Origin: Stenogyne calaminthoides | Lineage: Eukaryota > Streptophyta > Magnoliopsida > Lamiales > Lamiaceae | Assembly: GCA_037126765.1 (NCBI GenBank) | Contig: JBBCBC010000024.1 | Coordinates: forward strand, 20,433,554 to 20,497,553 | Direction of reading: 5' to 3' | Length of the DNA stretch: 64,000 nt | Part shown: piece by piece, positions 31,529 to 43,127 of the stretch | Position numbering within the stretch: the stretch's first letter is position 1 | How the letters are laid out: each line of letters begins with the position of its first letter | Notes under the pieces: model-generated | What the model was told of the DNA's origin: nothing | Database searches by the model: none | Seen by the model: the letters and a program-made list of their open reading frames with translations, nothing else | Translations under genes and position numbers: made by a program

Positions 31529-32747
31529 TTGATGGAAAATCTCTATACAATTAACTGTGCACACCACTCACGAAATGGATCCTATAACACAACAACTGTT
31601 TCCGAGAAAAGAAAACGTTCATCAGATGTGAATGAGACACTTCTATGGCATCTAAGATTAGGTCATATAAATCCAAAGAGGATCCAAAAGTTGGTGAAAG
31701 ACGGTTCACTGGAGTTTCTCCAAGTTGAACCAATTCCAACCTGCGAATCATGTTTGGAGGGTAAAATGACCAAAGAGGGCATTTGGAGCCAAAGGGAATA
31801 GAGCCAAACAAGTGTTAGAAATCGTTCACACAGATGTATGTGGTCCAATGTCAACCAAAGCAAGAGGAGGTTATGAGTATTTTGTCATTTTTATTGATGA
31901 TTACTCAAGGTACGGTTATATTTTCCTTATGAAACATAAATCCGAGACCTTTGAGAAATTCAAAGAATTTAAGGCTCAAGTAGAGAATCATAGGGAAAAA
32001 CGTATCAAGTCTCTACGATCTGATCGTGGAGGCAAATACCTCAGCGATGAGTTTTTGAACTACTTATCGATGAAGGGATTGCATCGACTAATCGCACCTT
32101 TACCCCCTCAACAAAACGGGGTTGCAGAGCGAAGAAACAAAACTCTTTTGGAAATGGTTAGATCTATGATGAGTTATGCAGATCTTCCCAAGTCGTTCTG
32201 GGGTCATGCCTTTGAAACAACAGCTTACATTATGAACTTGGTGCCATCCAAATCGGTTCCCAAAACTCCCAAAGAATTGTGGACCGGGCGCAAGCCTAGT
32301 ATGAGACACATGAGAATTTGGGGGTGTCCGGCCTACGTGTTGGACAAGGAAGCCGAGAAATTGGATCCTCGAATCGAAATTAAGGTTGTTTGTAGGATAC
32401 CCCGGGAACAAAAAAAAGGGTGTATGTTCTATGGTCCCGAAGATCAAAAGGTGGTAATAAGCACCCACTTTAGATTTTTGGAAGAAGACTATATGAACGA
32501 AAGAAGACCTAGAAGTGAGATTACCTTAAATGAGCTAAAGAGGCAAACCTCAATGCCAACTGTACAAGATGATATACCAAACGACACACTTACACAACCG
32601 GAACCTCGTCGTAGTGGGAGGGTTGTTAAACAGCCCGAGAGATTCATGGGAATAGGAGAGTCCTCGAACTTGATTCCCGGACAAGACGAATCAGGCCCAT
32701 GGACATATGACGAGGCAATCCAAGACAAGGATGCAGATTCTTGGTAA
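31529..32747 (+). pseudogene. Integrase of element D
   Basis: 31529-31801 is the gag-pre-integrase zinc domain (LLWHLRLGHINPKRIQKLVK, CESCLEGKMTK). 31812-32747 is a 311-codon frame with the integrase core: the three acidic residues lie in VHTDVCGPM, RSDRGGKY and NGVAERRN. The C-terminal part reads WGCPAYVLDKEAEKLDP and the linker ends QDKDADSW followed by TAA where relatives have Gln. A frame break separates the two pieces near 31800. The product would insert the cDNA. Confidence 0.85.
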
Positions 32748-32753
32748 ATAGCA

Positions 32754-33760
32754 ATGAAAGCCAAAATGGGTTCTATGTTTCATAACAGAGTGTGGGATCT
32801 AGTCGAACCACTTAATGGGGTCAAACCCATTGGTTGCAAGTGGGTGTACAAGAGAAAAAGAGGACCGGACGGGAAGGTGGAAACCTTCAAAGCAAGACTA
32901 GTGGCGAAAGGTTATACTCAGAAAGAAGGGATCGATTATGAGGAAAAAATTTCGCCCGTAGCCATGCTTAAGTCTATCCATATTCTCTTATCGATTGATG
33001 CGCATCTCGACTTTGAAATCTGGCAAATGGATGTCAAGACAGCTTTCCTTAACGAAGTCTTGATGAAGAGATCTATATGCAACAACCCCAAGGCTTCATT
33101 GAAAAAGGCCAAGAACACCAAGTTTGTAAGCTCATGAAGTCCATTTACGGACTCAAACAGCCATCCAGAGCTCGGAACCAATGTTTTGATCATTTTATAA
33201 AGTCTTATGGGTTCGATCAAAATGAGTTTGAAAGTTGTGTGTATAAAAAGCGTGTCGGAACTGCATTGGTATTCTTAGTACTATAAGTAGATGACATTCT
33301 GATCATCGGGAACGATGTAAAGGTGTTATCAGACGTAAGGGCATGGCTTTCAAAACAGTTTGATATGAAAGACTTAGGGGAAGCCGGACACATCCTTGGG
33401 ATCAAGATCACTCGAGATCGCAAGAAAAGGGTGATAGGCTTATCGCAAGCTTCATACATAGACAATCGTCTTGAAACGATTCAAAGATGCAAGATTCCAA
33501 GAAAGGCTTACCTTTCGGACATGGAATCCATCTATCCAAAAAATGTCCCCTAAGACACAAAAGGAGATAGATGATGACATGAAAGGCATTCCTTATGCTT
33601 CGGCTGTCGGAAGCCTTATGTATGCAATGCTGTGTACGAGACCGGATATCTGCTTTACCGTTGGCATGGTGGCAAGATATCAAAGTAACCCGGGGAAAGA
33701 TAATTGGACGGCAGTTAAAAACTATTCTAAAGTATCTGAAAAGAACTTGGGATAGAATGT
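32754..33760 (+). pseudogene. Reverse transcriptase of element D
   Basis: Pieces read VWDLVEPLNGVKPIGCKWVY, MDVKTAFLNEV, MQQPQGFIEKGQEHQVCKLM, SIYGLKQPSRA and GDDMKGIPYASAVG-like wording (YASAVGSLMYAMLCTRPDIC). A frameshift follows AFLNE. The catalytic YVDD has its Tyr codon turned into TAA (VLVL, stop, VDD at 33284-33295). Inactive. Confidence 0.85.
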
Positions 33761-33804
33761 TGGTTTATTAGTCAGATAGTCCAATCTCCATCGGCTACAC
33801 GGAT

Positions 33805-34267
33805 TTGGATTTCCAATCAGACATAGACTCCAGAAAATCTACCTCCGGTAGTGTGTTTTGCATGGGGGAAGGAGCCGTGACATGGAGAAGCATTAAGCAG
33901 AAATGCATCGCAGATTCTACCATGGAAACCGAATATGTAACTGCTTGCGAGGCAGCGAAAGAAGCGGTTTGGCTCAAGAACTTCCTAGTGGACTTGGACG
34001 AAGTTCCGAATTTGCCCAGCACAATCACCGTTTATTGTGACAATGTCGGAGCAGTTGCAAATTCAAGGGAACCAAGAGCCCAGCAAACACATTGAAAGGA
34101 AATACCATCTTCTACGAGAAATCGTTAAGAAAGGAGATATAGATGTGGCAAAAATAGCGTCTGAAGACAACCTAGCAGATCCATTCACAAAGGGTCTGCC
34201 TCTTAATACATTCGAGAGACATGTGAAAGGAATGGGGTGTGTCAAGATCGTTGCCAATCTGCTTTGA
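33805..34267 (+). pseudogene. RNase H of element D
   Basis: Two overlapping open pieces: DIDSRKSTSGSVFCMGEGAV, KQKCIADSTMETEYVTACEA and VYCDNVGAVANSRE, then KHIERKYHLLREIVKKGDID and DPFTKGLPLNTFERHVKGMG, ending at 34267. One frameshift near 34075. Otherwise close to the family. Confidence 0.82.
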
Positions 34268-34366
34268 GTATAAGTGGGAGAAATTATTAGGTTCGTGTAG
34301 GTGACATTAGATGTCACAGACTACACGAGGCATGTTTGTAGTATACTTAAAAGCTGACTTTGAGTA

Positions 34367-34378
34367 TAAGTGGGAGAT
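34367..34378 (+). other. Polypurine tract of element D
   Basis: AAGTGGGAGA-type purine stretch directly before the 3' LTR. A second copy of TGAGTATAAGTGGGAGA lies at 34265, as in elements E and F. Confidence 0.8.
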
Positions 34379-36217
34379 TGTTGGGATTATACTGGAAAGT
34401 ATGCTTTTACTTTGTATAATCAAAACTGAATTTCGGACTTATTTACTGAAATAAATTGTTTATCACTGATGCTTTAAATATTATCGAATGTTACATATAT
34501 TTACTGCATAACTGTTCAATAAATCGTACGTGTTACATTGTAGTTAATTTAGTGATACCAGATCACAGAAGATTAAATTAACGGTCCCTTGTAACTAAAA
34601 GTACACCATTCACGGCCTAGATGGAAATGGACAACCCATCGTGAAAGGTTGAAGTGTAAGGCTCAGATTGGCTAGTCTTGACCAAGAGATTACACTAGTG
34701 CATGACTGATGCACTGAATAAGACCTACAGGAGGATAAATTCTTCAGAACTGAACAAGGAAGAATTAGACCTCAGTGGTTCGTTATTTCTTAATCTTCGT
34801 TCCTTAAATAGGATCACGTGTGATTGGTAACTATTGCTTTGACTTATCATGGGTAGAGAATCAACGAGATTCAATACTTTTTATCTTGGGCAATATTATT
34901 GGTCACATGTGATTGCTAAGATTTAATACGGAGAATCGTGTGCAAGTACGCTTATTTGATTTGCCCCCTTGAGAGGTTCATAAGTTTTATCATACCAAAT
35001 CTTGCAAGTGGAATTAGTTTCCGGTATGAATAATAATGTTGAACCGTTCCTTGACCAAGGACAAAAGATATTAATTAATGAAAAGCTATTTCAGTGGCTT
35101 GAATTAATTAATGGGCTAGATAATCTTAAACACGGGAAATAATAACCGGGAGCCATATTGACTGTAATATGGGTTAAGATGGATAGTGCAATATTAATTA
35201 TGTAGTGGGATTAATTAATATTTATGGGCAAGAATAATATTGTGGCTCAATATTGATAATTCAAGATCCATTGGAAGGTCCAATCTTAATTTTCCCAAAG
35301 GCCCCCTGAGTAGCCCAACATATAGTCAAATAACTGAAAAATGTGTTTAAAATAAAATAAATATTGTTGCTTATTTTTCCTAATTATTTTCGAAATTTAT
35401 AGATAAAAGGGGAGAAAGATTTTCTTTGAATTTTGTTATGGAATGAAGATATGTATTCTTGGAATACAAGACTATCTCATTAAATTCAAGAAATCTCCCA
35501 CTTGGTTATCTATAAGGAAAGTTTCGAATTTTTGAAAGATAAAGGGCAAGAAAGATTTTCTTGATTTTCTTGAAAAGATATTATGGAAGATATGTATTTC
35601 TTGAAATACAAGAATATCTCATAAATTCAAGAAGATCCAAATCTTGGATTCTTGCCTATTATTTTCGAAAAATATCCCATAACAAAGAGTAAGTGGGATT
35701 TTGTGGAATATTATAATTATGGAAAAAAGAATATAGGAGATATATTCAAGATTTCTTGGAGATCAAGAAAAGATTTTCCCACATTATTTTGGCCACAATT
35801 TTCGACCACTTGAGCTCTATAAATAGAGGATGATTCTTTCATTCCCAAGAACAATTCCATGTGCTGGAAAAATTAGTAAATCTACAAAGGTGGTGCAACA
35901 TAATTTATTTTTTCCTTTTTGTTAATTGTTTACAAGTGTCCTACCACCGGATAGTCGAACAAGGACTAAGGGAATACTTGGGAAGTTCTTTTGGTTAGTC
36001 TAATCAGCCAGATCACTGCAATCCCAAGAGGTACGTTCACGTAAACTCGTAGAATTCCGCACTTGTAGGATTTACGTGAATTAATTATATGCATGATATG
36101 TTGTTGAATTATTATTTGAATTAATATAGGATTAATTCATGCTAGTAATAATTATAAGAATTAAATTTGTATTTAAATATTCACCCCGAATAGATCTGTG
36201 CAAATCATTCCCCAACA
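34379..36217 (+). repeat. 3' LTR of element D
   Basis: 1839 bases, TGTTGGG...CCAACA. Homologous over its length to the minus-strand LTR at 43128-44969. A TATAAATA box lies near 35819. Confidence 0.88.
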
Positions 36218-36289
36218 CTTATGCCATAAAATTGCCACTAGGCTAAACTCTTCATTCTTGAATTTTTTACTTCTAATAAATATATTTTT

Positions 36290-36527
36290 GTATTTTTATG
36301 AGGAGAGTATGCCCTCGCTATTAGCGAGGGCTATTAGATGCTTGTTAAAGCCCTAGGTATTAACGAGGAAAATTTATTGCTCGGTAATTCCCTCGTTAGT
36401 AACAAGGGCTCTTAAATTCCTCATTAGTGCTGAGGGTTATCAAAATCCTTATTAAAACTCTAATTATTAACGAGGGCTCTTATAGCCCTCGTTAACGCAC
36501 TCGTTAAATGACAGTTTTTTTGTAGTG
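36290..36527. mobile_element. CACTA transposon end with subterminal repeats
   Basis: The right end reads ...TTTTTTTGTAGTG (36515-36527), the reverse complement of CACTACAAAAAAA, a typical CACTA terminus. Inside are at least six direct and inverted copies of an AACGAGGGCT-like word, including palindromes at 36311-36331 and 36468-36494. The left end was not found: CACTA at 36236 is not followed by a matching repeat. No transposase. Probably a truncated or very small CACTA derivative. Confidence 0.75.
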
Positions 36528-36790
36528 CATATATTCCTATTTGACCTAACGTCATTATGTATTATTGTAGTCTCTCTATTATTCTAGATCATCTCTTCTG
36601 TCTGTGGACGTAGCTAATACGTTGTTAGTGAACCATTTTTTTTTGTCTTTTTTCTCATTCGTTTATATTTTCTAGCACCAGTTATAACAAACTGGTATCA
36701 TGTCCTAGTTCGAGTTTCCGCAGTCTACTGAGAAAGTTGTCTAGTGGGACACTAAAATCGACAAATTCATAAGAGGAATATTTTCAATTT

Positions 36791-37015
36791 ATGGCAGATC
36801 AAGATATGTGCCTTGTTGAAACAACAAGGACTGTCACGTGGGCACCATTGATGGAAAAAGCGGTGAATCTGAAAGACACTGAGATGATCACTCTAAAGGA
36901 GAAGACACATTCACCAACCATGTTGTGTCTCGCAGACGATATCATTACTGAAGTCACAGAGAAGGAAACTACGGTTGGTCTATGGTTGAAGATGGAGAGT
37001 CACTCTCACGTCTGA
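36791..37015 (+). pseudogene. gag remnant of element G
   Basis: A 74-codon frame containing LADDIITEVTEKETTVGLWL, which follows the copia gag pattern (LADNVI.EV....TA..LW). The DNA on both sides is too decayed to read. Function lost. Confidence 0.6.
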
Positions 37016-37255
37016 CACTTTTATAGTGCATCTGGTACATCTGTTAATCTATGAGGGGAATCAAGCTGTAAATTGCTTATTTTTGGGGCAAATCTGTGTA
37101 TGGGGAGTTATCATACGTCTGATACTTTTATGGTACATCTGGTAATCTTATTGATTTGTGAGTGAACTCAAGTCAAGGTGGAGTACATTTGGTCTTTGGT
37201 TTGAGGATCATGCTAAATACAATGATGTTTCTTTTATTTTACAAAGGTGGAGATT

Positions 37256-37709
37256 TATTGGGATTGTGGTTAAAACAAAAGAGTTTTGTATTCTCCCACA
37301 TCGATCAGTGGTCAAATGTGATAGGGTTTTCTAATATTATTTAAGAAGCCTTAATTTGTTCCACATTTTTTTTTGACAGGTTAATTTGTTCCACATTGCT
37401 TTGTGATTAATGGTGAGGAACTTCCTAATACTATTTAAGAAACCTAGGTGTCTTTGATGTGAATGCACCAGAAAGTCTAGATTGCTTATTTGAGTTCAAT
37501 TTTGATTTTGAGCTTATGGCCTAGTCTGTTAGGAAATATATATATATATTTTTTATTTGACCTAGCGTCATTTTGAATTGTAGCCTCTCTTTGAATGATA
37601 TTCTAGATTCTCTCTTCTACAAGTAGCTAACACAATGTCAATGAATCACATTAATTAATATGTCGATTATTCATAGTTCGTTTATATCTTTCTCGCATCT
37701 TTTATAACA
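37256..37709 (+). repeat. 3' LTR of remnant G
   Basis: Starts TATTGGGATT (TG mutated to TA) and ends TATAACA. Its last 165 bases match 36528-36689. Confidence 0.65.
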
Positions 37710-37720
37710 TGATTATTTGT

Positions 37721-37725
37721 GTGGC
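37721..37725. repeat. Target site duplication of solo LTR H, left
   Basis: GTGGC, identical to 39486-39490. Confidence 0.85.
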
Positions 37726-39485
37726 TGTGAGGTCCCGATTAAAACCGATTTTGCGCGTGCGGAAGCAAACATTTCATTCAATGCACATAAAACAGGGGTG
37801 AGGGCAGAGTGATTCCAGATTTTTGCATTTTAAGCTCATGTGTGTTGTTTTGCTTATAATAGAATGCATATGACAAGATAAGAACGTAAAGCAGTAAAGA
37901 ACACAACAAAGTATAGTGGTTCGGAGGCTCAAGCTCCTACATCCACTCTCCCTGTTCCTAGGGAAATTCCTTCCAACTGGACTTATCACCCTCTCGGGAT
38001 CGCCTCTTAGATGTTTAACGAGTTCACACTCCAACGGGACTTATCACCCTCACTCGGGATCGCCTCTTAGATGTTTAACGAGTTCACACTCCAACGGGAC
38101 TTATCACCCTCACTCGGGATTGCCTACCCTCCCTTTCGGGATTGCTAGATGTTTACCGAGTTCACACTCACCTACAAACTTAACCGACTGATTTGGGTAA
38201 GGTTTGTTTGGTTTCCAACTAGGTTGAGATTTTCCCTTACATTTGTTTAGCCTCAATGCTAAGGATGGGAAAATCTCTCTAAGCTTAGGATATGGCATTT
38301 ATGCTTAGATTGGGTTCTAGAACACTCTTGAATATATGCGTGTATATCTACAGACTTGTGTTCTAGGGTGGGAATGCTAGATGATTTGGCTTGATGGATT
38401 TTTCACGCATTTTCCACCACGAATTATGAAGAAAGAACTTGTATTTATAGTGTGGATTTGAATGTTACCGTTGGATGGAGTCACATTCAAATCCATACTA
38501 TTCTCAACTTCTTCGCAGCTTTTCCAGTTGGTTGTCTTCCTCTCATTGGTCCACGTCAATTTGAATTACCTTGGCTATATTCTTGATTCTTTCCGAGTCT
38601 CGGGATCTTGATTCCATCCGAGCCTTGGTCTATCTGAGCCTTCAAATTGACTTCTCTTGGCCGGACCTTATCGTCGAGCATCTTGACACTTTCGCCGACC
38701 GAGTTCGATTCTTCGTCTTCGAACAATCGACCCTCGGTCACTAAAGACTTTTCGAGCTAACCGATCATCGGTAGCGTTACGATTCTCGGTGAATATGACT
38801 TGAGATGACTTCTCTTGATGACTTCTTTTACGATCCGGTATCTTGATTTCTAGTTCTCGATATCGATTTCTTCTCGCTTGATCGATCGGTAAGACATGAT
38901 CGATCGATATAGCATCAGTCGACCTATCGGTATATCTGCGCATCAGTTAGTACATCGAGGTTAGCATATTAGGTTAGCATATCGGTTTAGCACATCTAAT
39001 CTCAATCACGTCCCGATCTTGATCATCTGCTCATCTTCATATCGATCTCGATCACGCGTCGATCTCGTCGGTCTCATCGCTCCTCTTCGATCCGCAACCT
39101 TCTCTTACGATCTTACGGTCGGTTTCTTTCACGATCGGTTTGTTTGCTCTTGATCACCGGATCGGCTCGTCATTCTTCCGATCATCCGATCAAGTCTATT
39201 TTGGTCATCCGGGTCATCTAATCATCGATCTTCTTATTAGCTTTTTATCTCTTTTACGATTTTGCTTTCGGCTCATCGATTAACTCCGGAACTCATCTTA
39301 CTCATCTGATCTCGATCAGTTCTCATCTGCTGCCTCGTCTGATCTCGATCATCTACGTCTGACTTCGTGAGTTCCCCCTCAATTTGTTCTCTCGTTCCCC
39401 CTCAACTTGTTATCTGTAAATTAGCTTCAATAACACAAGTTGATAATGTTTTGGCATAATTCATCAAAACTAAAATATCCCAACA
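37726..39485 (-). mobile_element. Solo LTR H (Sirevirus-related)
   Basis: 1760 bases. On the minus strand it starts TGTTGGGATATTTTAG and ends CCTCACA, flanked by a perfect GTGGC duplication, with no internal region. It therefore formed by LTR-LTR recombination. A block at 37891-37950 matches the element B LTR (8659-8718) on the opposite strand, so it belongs to a related lineage. 38550-39400 is very rich in TCGA/TCGG/ATCG words. Confidence 0.85.
37974..38175 (-). repeat. 60-bp tandem repeat in solo LTR H
   Basis: Three copies of a 60-base unit containing ACTTATCACCCTC and TTAGATGTTTAACGAG. The first two are almost identical, the third diverged with a small insertion. Confidence 0.88.
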
Positions 39486-39490
39486 GTGGC
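39486..39490. repeat. Target site duplication of solo LTR H, right
   Basis: GTGGC, identical to 37721-37725. Confidence 0.85.
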
Positions 39491-39798
39491 CAACATCAAG
39501 TCCTAAGTTGACTCTAAAGCATCAAACCATGTCAAAACGAAAAAAGACCATCAATTCGTCCCGTAGAGAATCAAATAGAACTAAGAAATAAAGTCATTGG
39601 GAATTATGAAGTCGCACAATAGCGAAATAATTTCATACTAGGAGAACCCTATGGAAAAGAGCACCCCTCTCGGAATTAACTACCATTGCTACAAAATCAT
39701 GGTAAAAACCATGACACATCTTCTAATAATCTTCTACATCTATGACGACAAATGGATTCGAACCAACAATGTTGGCTCAATTTTCCAGGAAAAGAGTA
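39491..39798. other. Unassigned segment between solo LTR H and element E
   Basis: About 310 bases, no gene or repeat recognised. It ends where homology to the E-type LTR begins. Confidence 0.4.
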
Positions 39799-40581
39799 AT
39801 AACATGGCTCCCGGTCATTATTTCCCGCGTTTAAGATTATCTTAGTCCATTAATTAATTAAGCCACTGAACAAGCTTTATATTAATTAATATCTTTGTCC
39901 TTGGAGTAAAGACAGCTCAACATTATTATCCATGCCGGAAATAAATTTCCACTTGCAAGATTTGGCATGATAAAGGATATGAGCCCACCAATGGGACAAA
40001 TCAAGCAAGACGTACTTGCACGCGATTCTCCGTATTAAATGTCAGCAATCGTCATGTAATTAATAATATTGCCCAAGATATAAGGTATCAAATCGCATTG
40101 ACTCTCTTCCCATCATAATTCAAAGCATTAGTTATTAATTTCACATGATCCTATTTAAGGGACGGAGATTAAGAAACAACGCACCACTGAGGTCTAATTC
40201 TTATATATTCAGTACCGAAGAATTTGTCCTCCTGTAGGTCCTCATTCAGCGCACCTAAATGCGCTAGTGTGATCCCTTGGTCAAGACAGGCCAATCTGGG
40301 TCTCACACTTCAATCGTTCATGATGGTTCGTTCATTTCAATCTGGGTTGTGAATTTGTACTTAATTACGAGGGCTGTTAATTTGATCTTCAGTGATTGGG
40401 TATCACCAAATTAACTACAACGTAATACGTACTGTCTTATTGAACGGGTTTGCAATAAACATATATAACATTCATTCATATTTAATGCAACAGTGATTAA
40501 ATAATTTATTTCAGTAAACAAATAAGAAACTTCAATTTGGTTATACAAAGTAAAAGCATAATTTTCAGCATAACCCCAACA
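39799..40581 (-). repeat. 3' LTR of element E, truncated
   Basis: Matches 50904-51741. The right end CCCCAACA is the LTR start on the minus strand; about 950 bases of the LTR's far end are missing on the left. Confidence 0.85.
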
Positions 40582-40694
40582 ATCTCCCACTTATACTCAA
40601 AGTCTGCTTTTAAGTATACTACAACATGTCTCGTGTTCTATGTGACATCTAATGTCACCCTACACAAACCTAATAATATTTCTCCCACTTATAC

Positions 40695-43127
40695 TCAAAG
40701 TAGATTGGCAACGTCCTTGACACCCATTCCTTCCACATGTCTCTCGAATGTACTCTGAGGCAGACCCTTTGTGAATGGATCTGCTTGGTTGTCTTCCGAT
40801 GCAATCGTAGCCACCTCAATGTCTCCTCTCTTAACGATTTCTCGTATGAGATGGTATTTTCTTTCAATGTGTTTGCTGGCTTTGTGGGCTCTCTGTTCCC
40901 TTGAATTTGCAACTGCTCCGGTGTTATCACAGTAGACCGTGATTCTGCCGGGCAAATTCGGGACCACGTCCAAGTCTACCAGGAAGTTCTTGAGCCAAAC
41001 CGCTTCCTTCGCTGCTTCACAAGCAGCGACGTACTAGGCTTCCATGGTAGAATCAGCGATGCATTTCTGCTTTACGCTTCTCCATGTCATGGCTCCTCCC
41101 CCCATGCAAAACACACTACCCGAGGTAGAATTTCTGGAGTCAACGTCTGATTTGAAATCCGAGTCCGTGTAACCGATGGGGATCAGACTGTCTTACTTGT
41201 AAACTAACATTCTGTCCCGTGTCCTTTTCAGGTACTTCAGAATGTTCTTTACTGCAGTCCAATGTTCTTTCCCAGGGTTGCTTTGATATCTTGTCACCAT
41301 GCCTACGGCAAAGCAGATATCCGGTCTCGTACACAGCATTGCATACATGAGGCTTCCCACAACCAAAGCATAAGAGATGCCCTTCATGTCATCTATCACT
41401 TTATGTGTCTTGGGAAACATCTCTTTGGATAGATGGATTTCGTGTCTGTAGGGCACAAAGCCTTTCTTGGAATCCTGCATGCTGAAGCGCTTCAAAATAG
41501 TATCTATGTATGAGGCTTGCGAAAGCCCGATCATTCTTTTCCTGCGATCTCAAGTGATCTTGATCCCTAGGATGTGACCGGCTTCCCCTAAGTCCTTCAT
41601 ATCGAACTGTTTTGACAGCCATGCCCTTACGTCTGATAACACATTTACATCATTTCCGATGAGCAGAATGTCGTCCACGTATAGTACCAAAAATACCAAT
41701 GCAGTTCTGTCAAGCTTTTTATAGACACAAATTTCAAATTCATTTTGATCGAATCCGTAGGATTTTATAACTTGATCAAAACACTGATTCCAAGCTCGGG
41801 ATGTTTGCTTCAGTCCATAAATGGACTTCCTGAGCTTGCAAACCAGATGCTCTTGACCTTTTTCAATGAAGCCTTCGGGTTGTTGCATATAGATTTCTTC
41901 ATCAAGATTTCCATTTAGGAAATCTGTCTTGACGTCCATTTACCAGATCTCAAAATCTAGATGCGCAGCAATCGACAAGAGAATGCGGATGGACTTGAGC
42001 ATGGCTACGGGCGAAAAGGTTTCCTCATAATCAATCCCTTCTTTTTGAGTGTACCCTTTCACCACAAGTCTTGCTTTGAAGGTTTCAACCCTTCCGTCCG
42101 GTCCCCTTTTTCTCTTGTATACCCACTTGCATCCGATGGGTTTTACCCCATCAAGTGGTTCGACTTGCTCCCACACCTTGTTGTGATCCATTGAACCTAT
42201 TTCGGCTTCCATTGCTGTTTGCCAAGATTGATCATCTTTGTCTTGTATCGCCTCGTTGTAGGACCATGGATCTGATTCTTCTGTGGAGATCAAGTTCGAA
42301 GACTCTCCGATCCCCAAGAATCTCTCGGGTTGTCTGATAACCCTCCCACTACGATGAAGTTCCAGTTGTGTAGGCGTGACGTTTGGTATATCATTTTGTA
42401 CAGTTGGCAACGGAGTTGGCTCCTTAAGTTCTTCTAAGGTAATTTCACTTCTAGGCTTTCGACTGTTCATATAATCTTCTTTCAAAAATCTAAAGTGAGT
42501 ACTAATTACCACCTTTTGATCTTTGGGACCATAGAACATGCTTCCTTTAGTTCCTTCGGGGTACCCTATGAACATCCTTAATTCCGAACGTGCATCCAAT
42601 TTTCCAGCTTCCTTGTCTAGCACGTATGCCTGACACCCCCAGATCTTGATGTGTCCGAAACTGGGCTTGCGCCCCGTCCGCAATTCTCTCGGGGTTTTAG
42701 GTACCGATTTGGATGGCACTAGGTTCAGAATATAAGCCGTTGTTTCTAATGCGTAACCCCATAACGATTTTGGTAAATCCGCATAACTCATCATTGACCT
42801 TACCATTTCTAAAAGTGTTCTATTCCTTCGTTCTGCAACCCCGTTTTATTGAGGGGTACCGTGTGCAGTCAACTGGGATGCAATCCCCACTTCCGATAAG
42901 TAGTTCAGAAATTCATCGCTGAGGTATTCGCCTCCACGATCAGATCGTAGAAACTTGATACTTTTTCCCTTATGATTCTCTGCTTGAGCCTTAAATTCTT
43001 TGAATTTATCAAAGGTCTCAGATTTATGCTTCATTAGGAAAATGTATCTGTAGCGTGAGTAATCATCGATAAAAGTAACGAAATACTCGTAGCCACCTCT
43101 AGCTTTGATTTGCATTGGACCACACAC
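40695..43127 (-). pseudogene. Integrase-RT-RNase H of element E, one frame with five stops
   Basis: 811 codons in a single frame. Integrase: ARGGYEYFVTFIDDYSRYRY, RSDRGGEYLSDEF, WGCQAYVLDKEAGKLD. RT: MDVKTDFLNGNLDEEIYMQQ, SIYGLKQTSRAW, catalytic LYVDDILLIG, VVGSLMYAMLCTRPDICFAV. RNase H: VYCDNTGAVANSRE, DPFTKGLPQSTFERH. Stops lie at 42846-42848 (TAA for CAA), 41940-41942 (TAA for CAA), 41550-41552 (TGA for CGA), 41193-41195 and 41034-41036. No indel disturbs the frame, so loss came by point mutation, at least three times by C-to-T. The 5' end is cut by element F. Confidence 0.9.

Larger units (their letters stand above)
29560..36217 (+). mobile_element. Ty1/copia element D, 5' end lost
   Basis: Plus-strand copia with leader (29560-30419), gag, protease, integrase, RT, RNase H, polypurine tract and a complete 1839-bp 3' LTR. 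The matching 5' LTR and primer site are absent. The same family is present on the minus strand as elements E and F (39799-51741). Many frameshifts and stops. Its long LTR would suit an Angela/Tork-like lineage, but I did not assign it. Confidence 0.88.
36528..37709 (+). mobile_element. Small copia remnant G
   Basis: 162 bases of a 5' LTR end (36528-36689, ...TATAACA), a primer site ACTGGTATCA at 36691-36700, a gag piece, a purine tract AAAGGTGGAGA near 37242, then a 454-bp 3' LTR (37256-37709). The first part of the 5' LTR is missing, cut exactly at the CACTA end. No protease, integrase or RT. Confidence 0.72.
39799..43127 (-). mobile_element. Copia element E, 3' half
   Basis: Minus strand. 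A truncated 3' LTR (39799-40581), polypurine tract, RNase H, RT and integrase up to 43127, where the LTR of element F begins. The LTR type matches 49992-51741, so that LTR and the primer site at 49978 are probably the other end of E. F lies between them. Confidence 0.8.

Noticed and set aside
36236..36240. CACTA at 36236 as the left end of the CACTA element
   Set aside because: It is not followed by CACTACAAAA-like bases or subterminal repeats, and the flanks do not give a 3-bp duplication.
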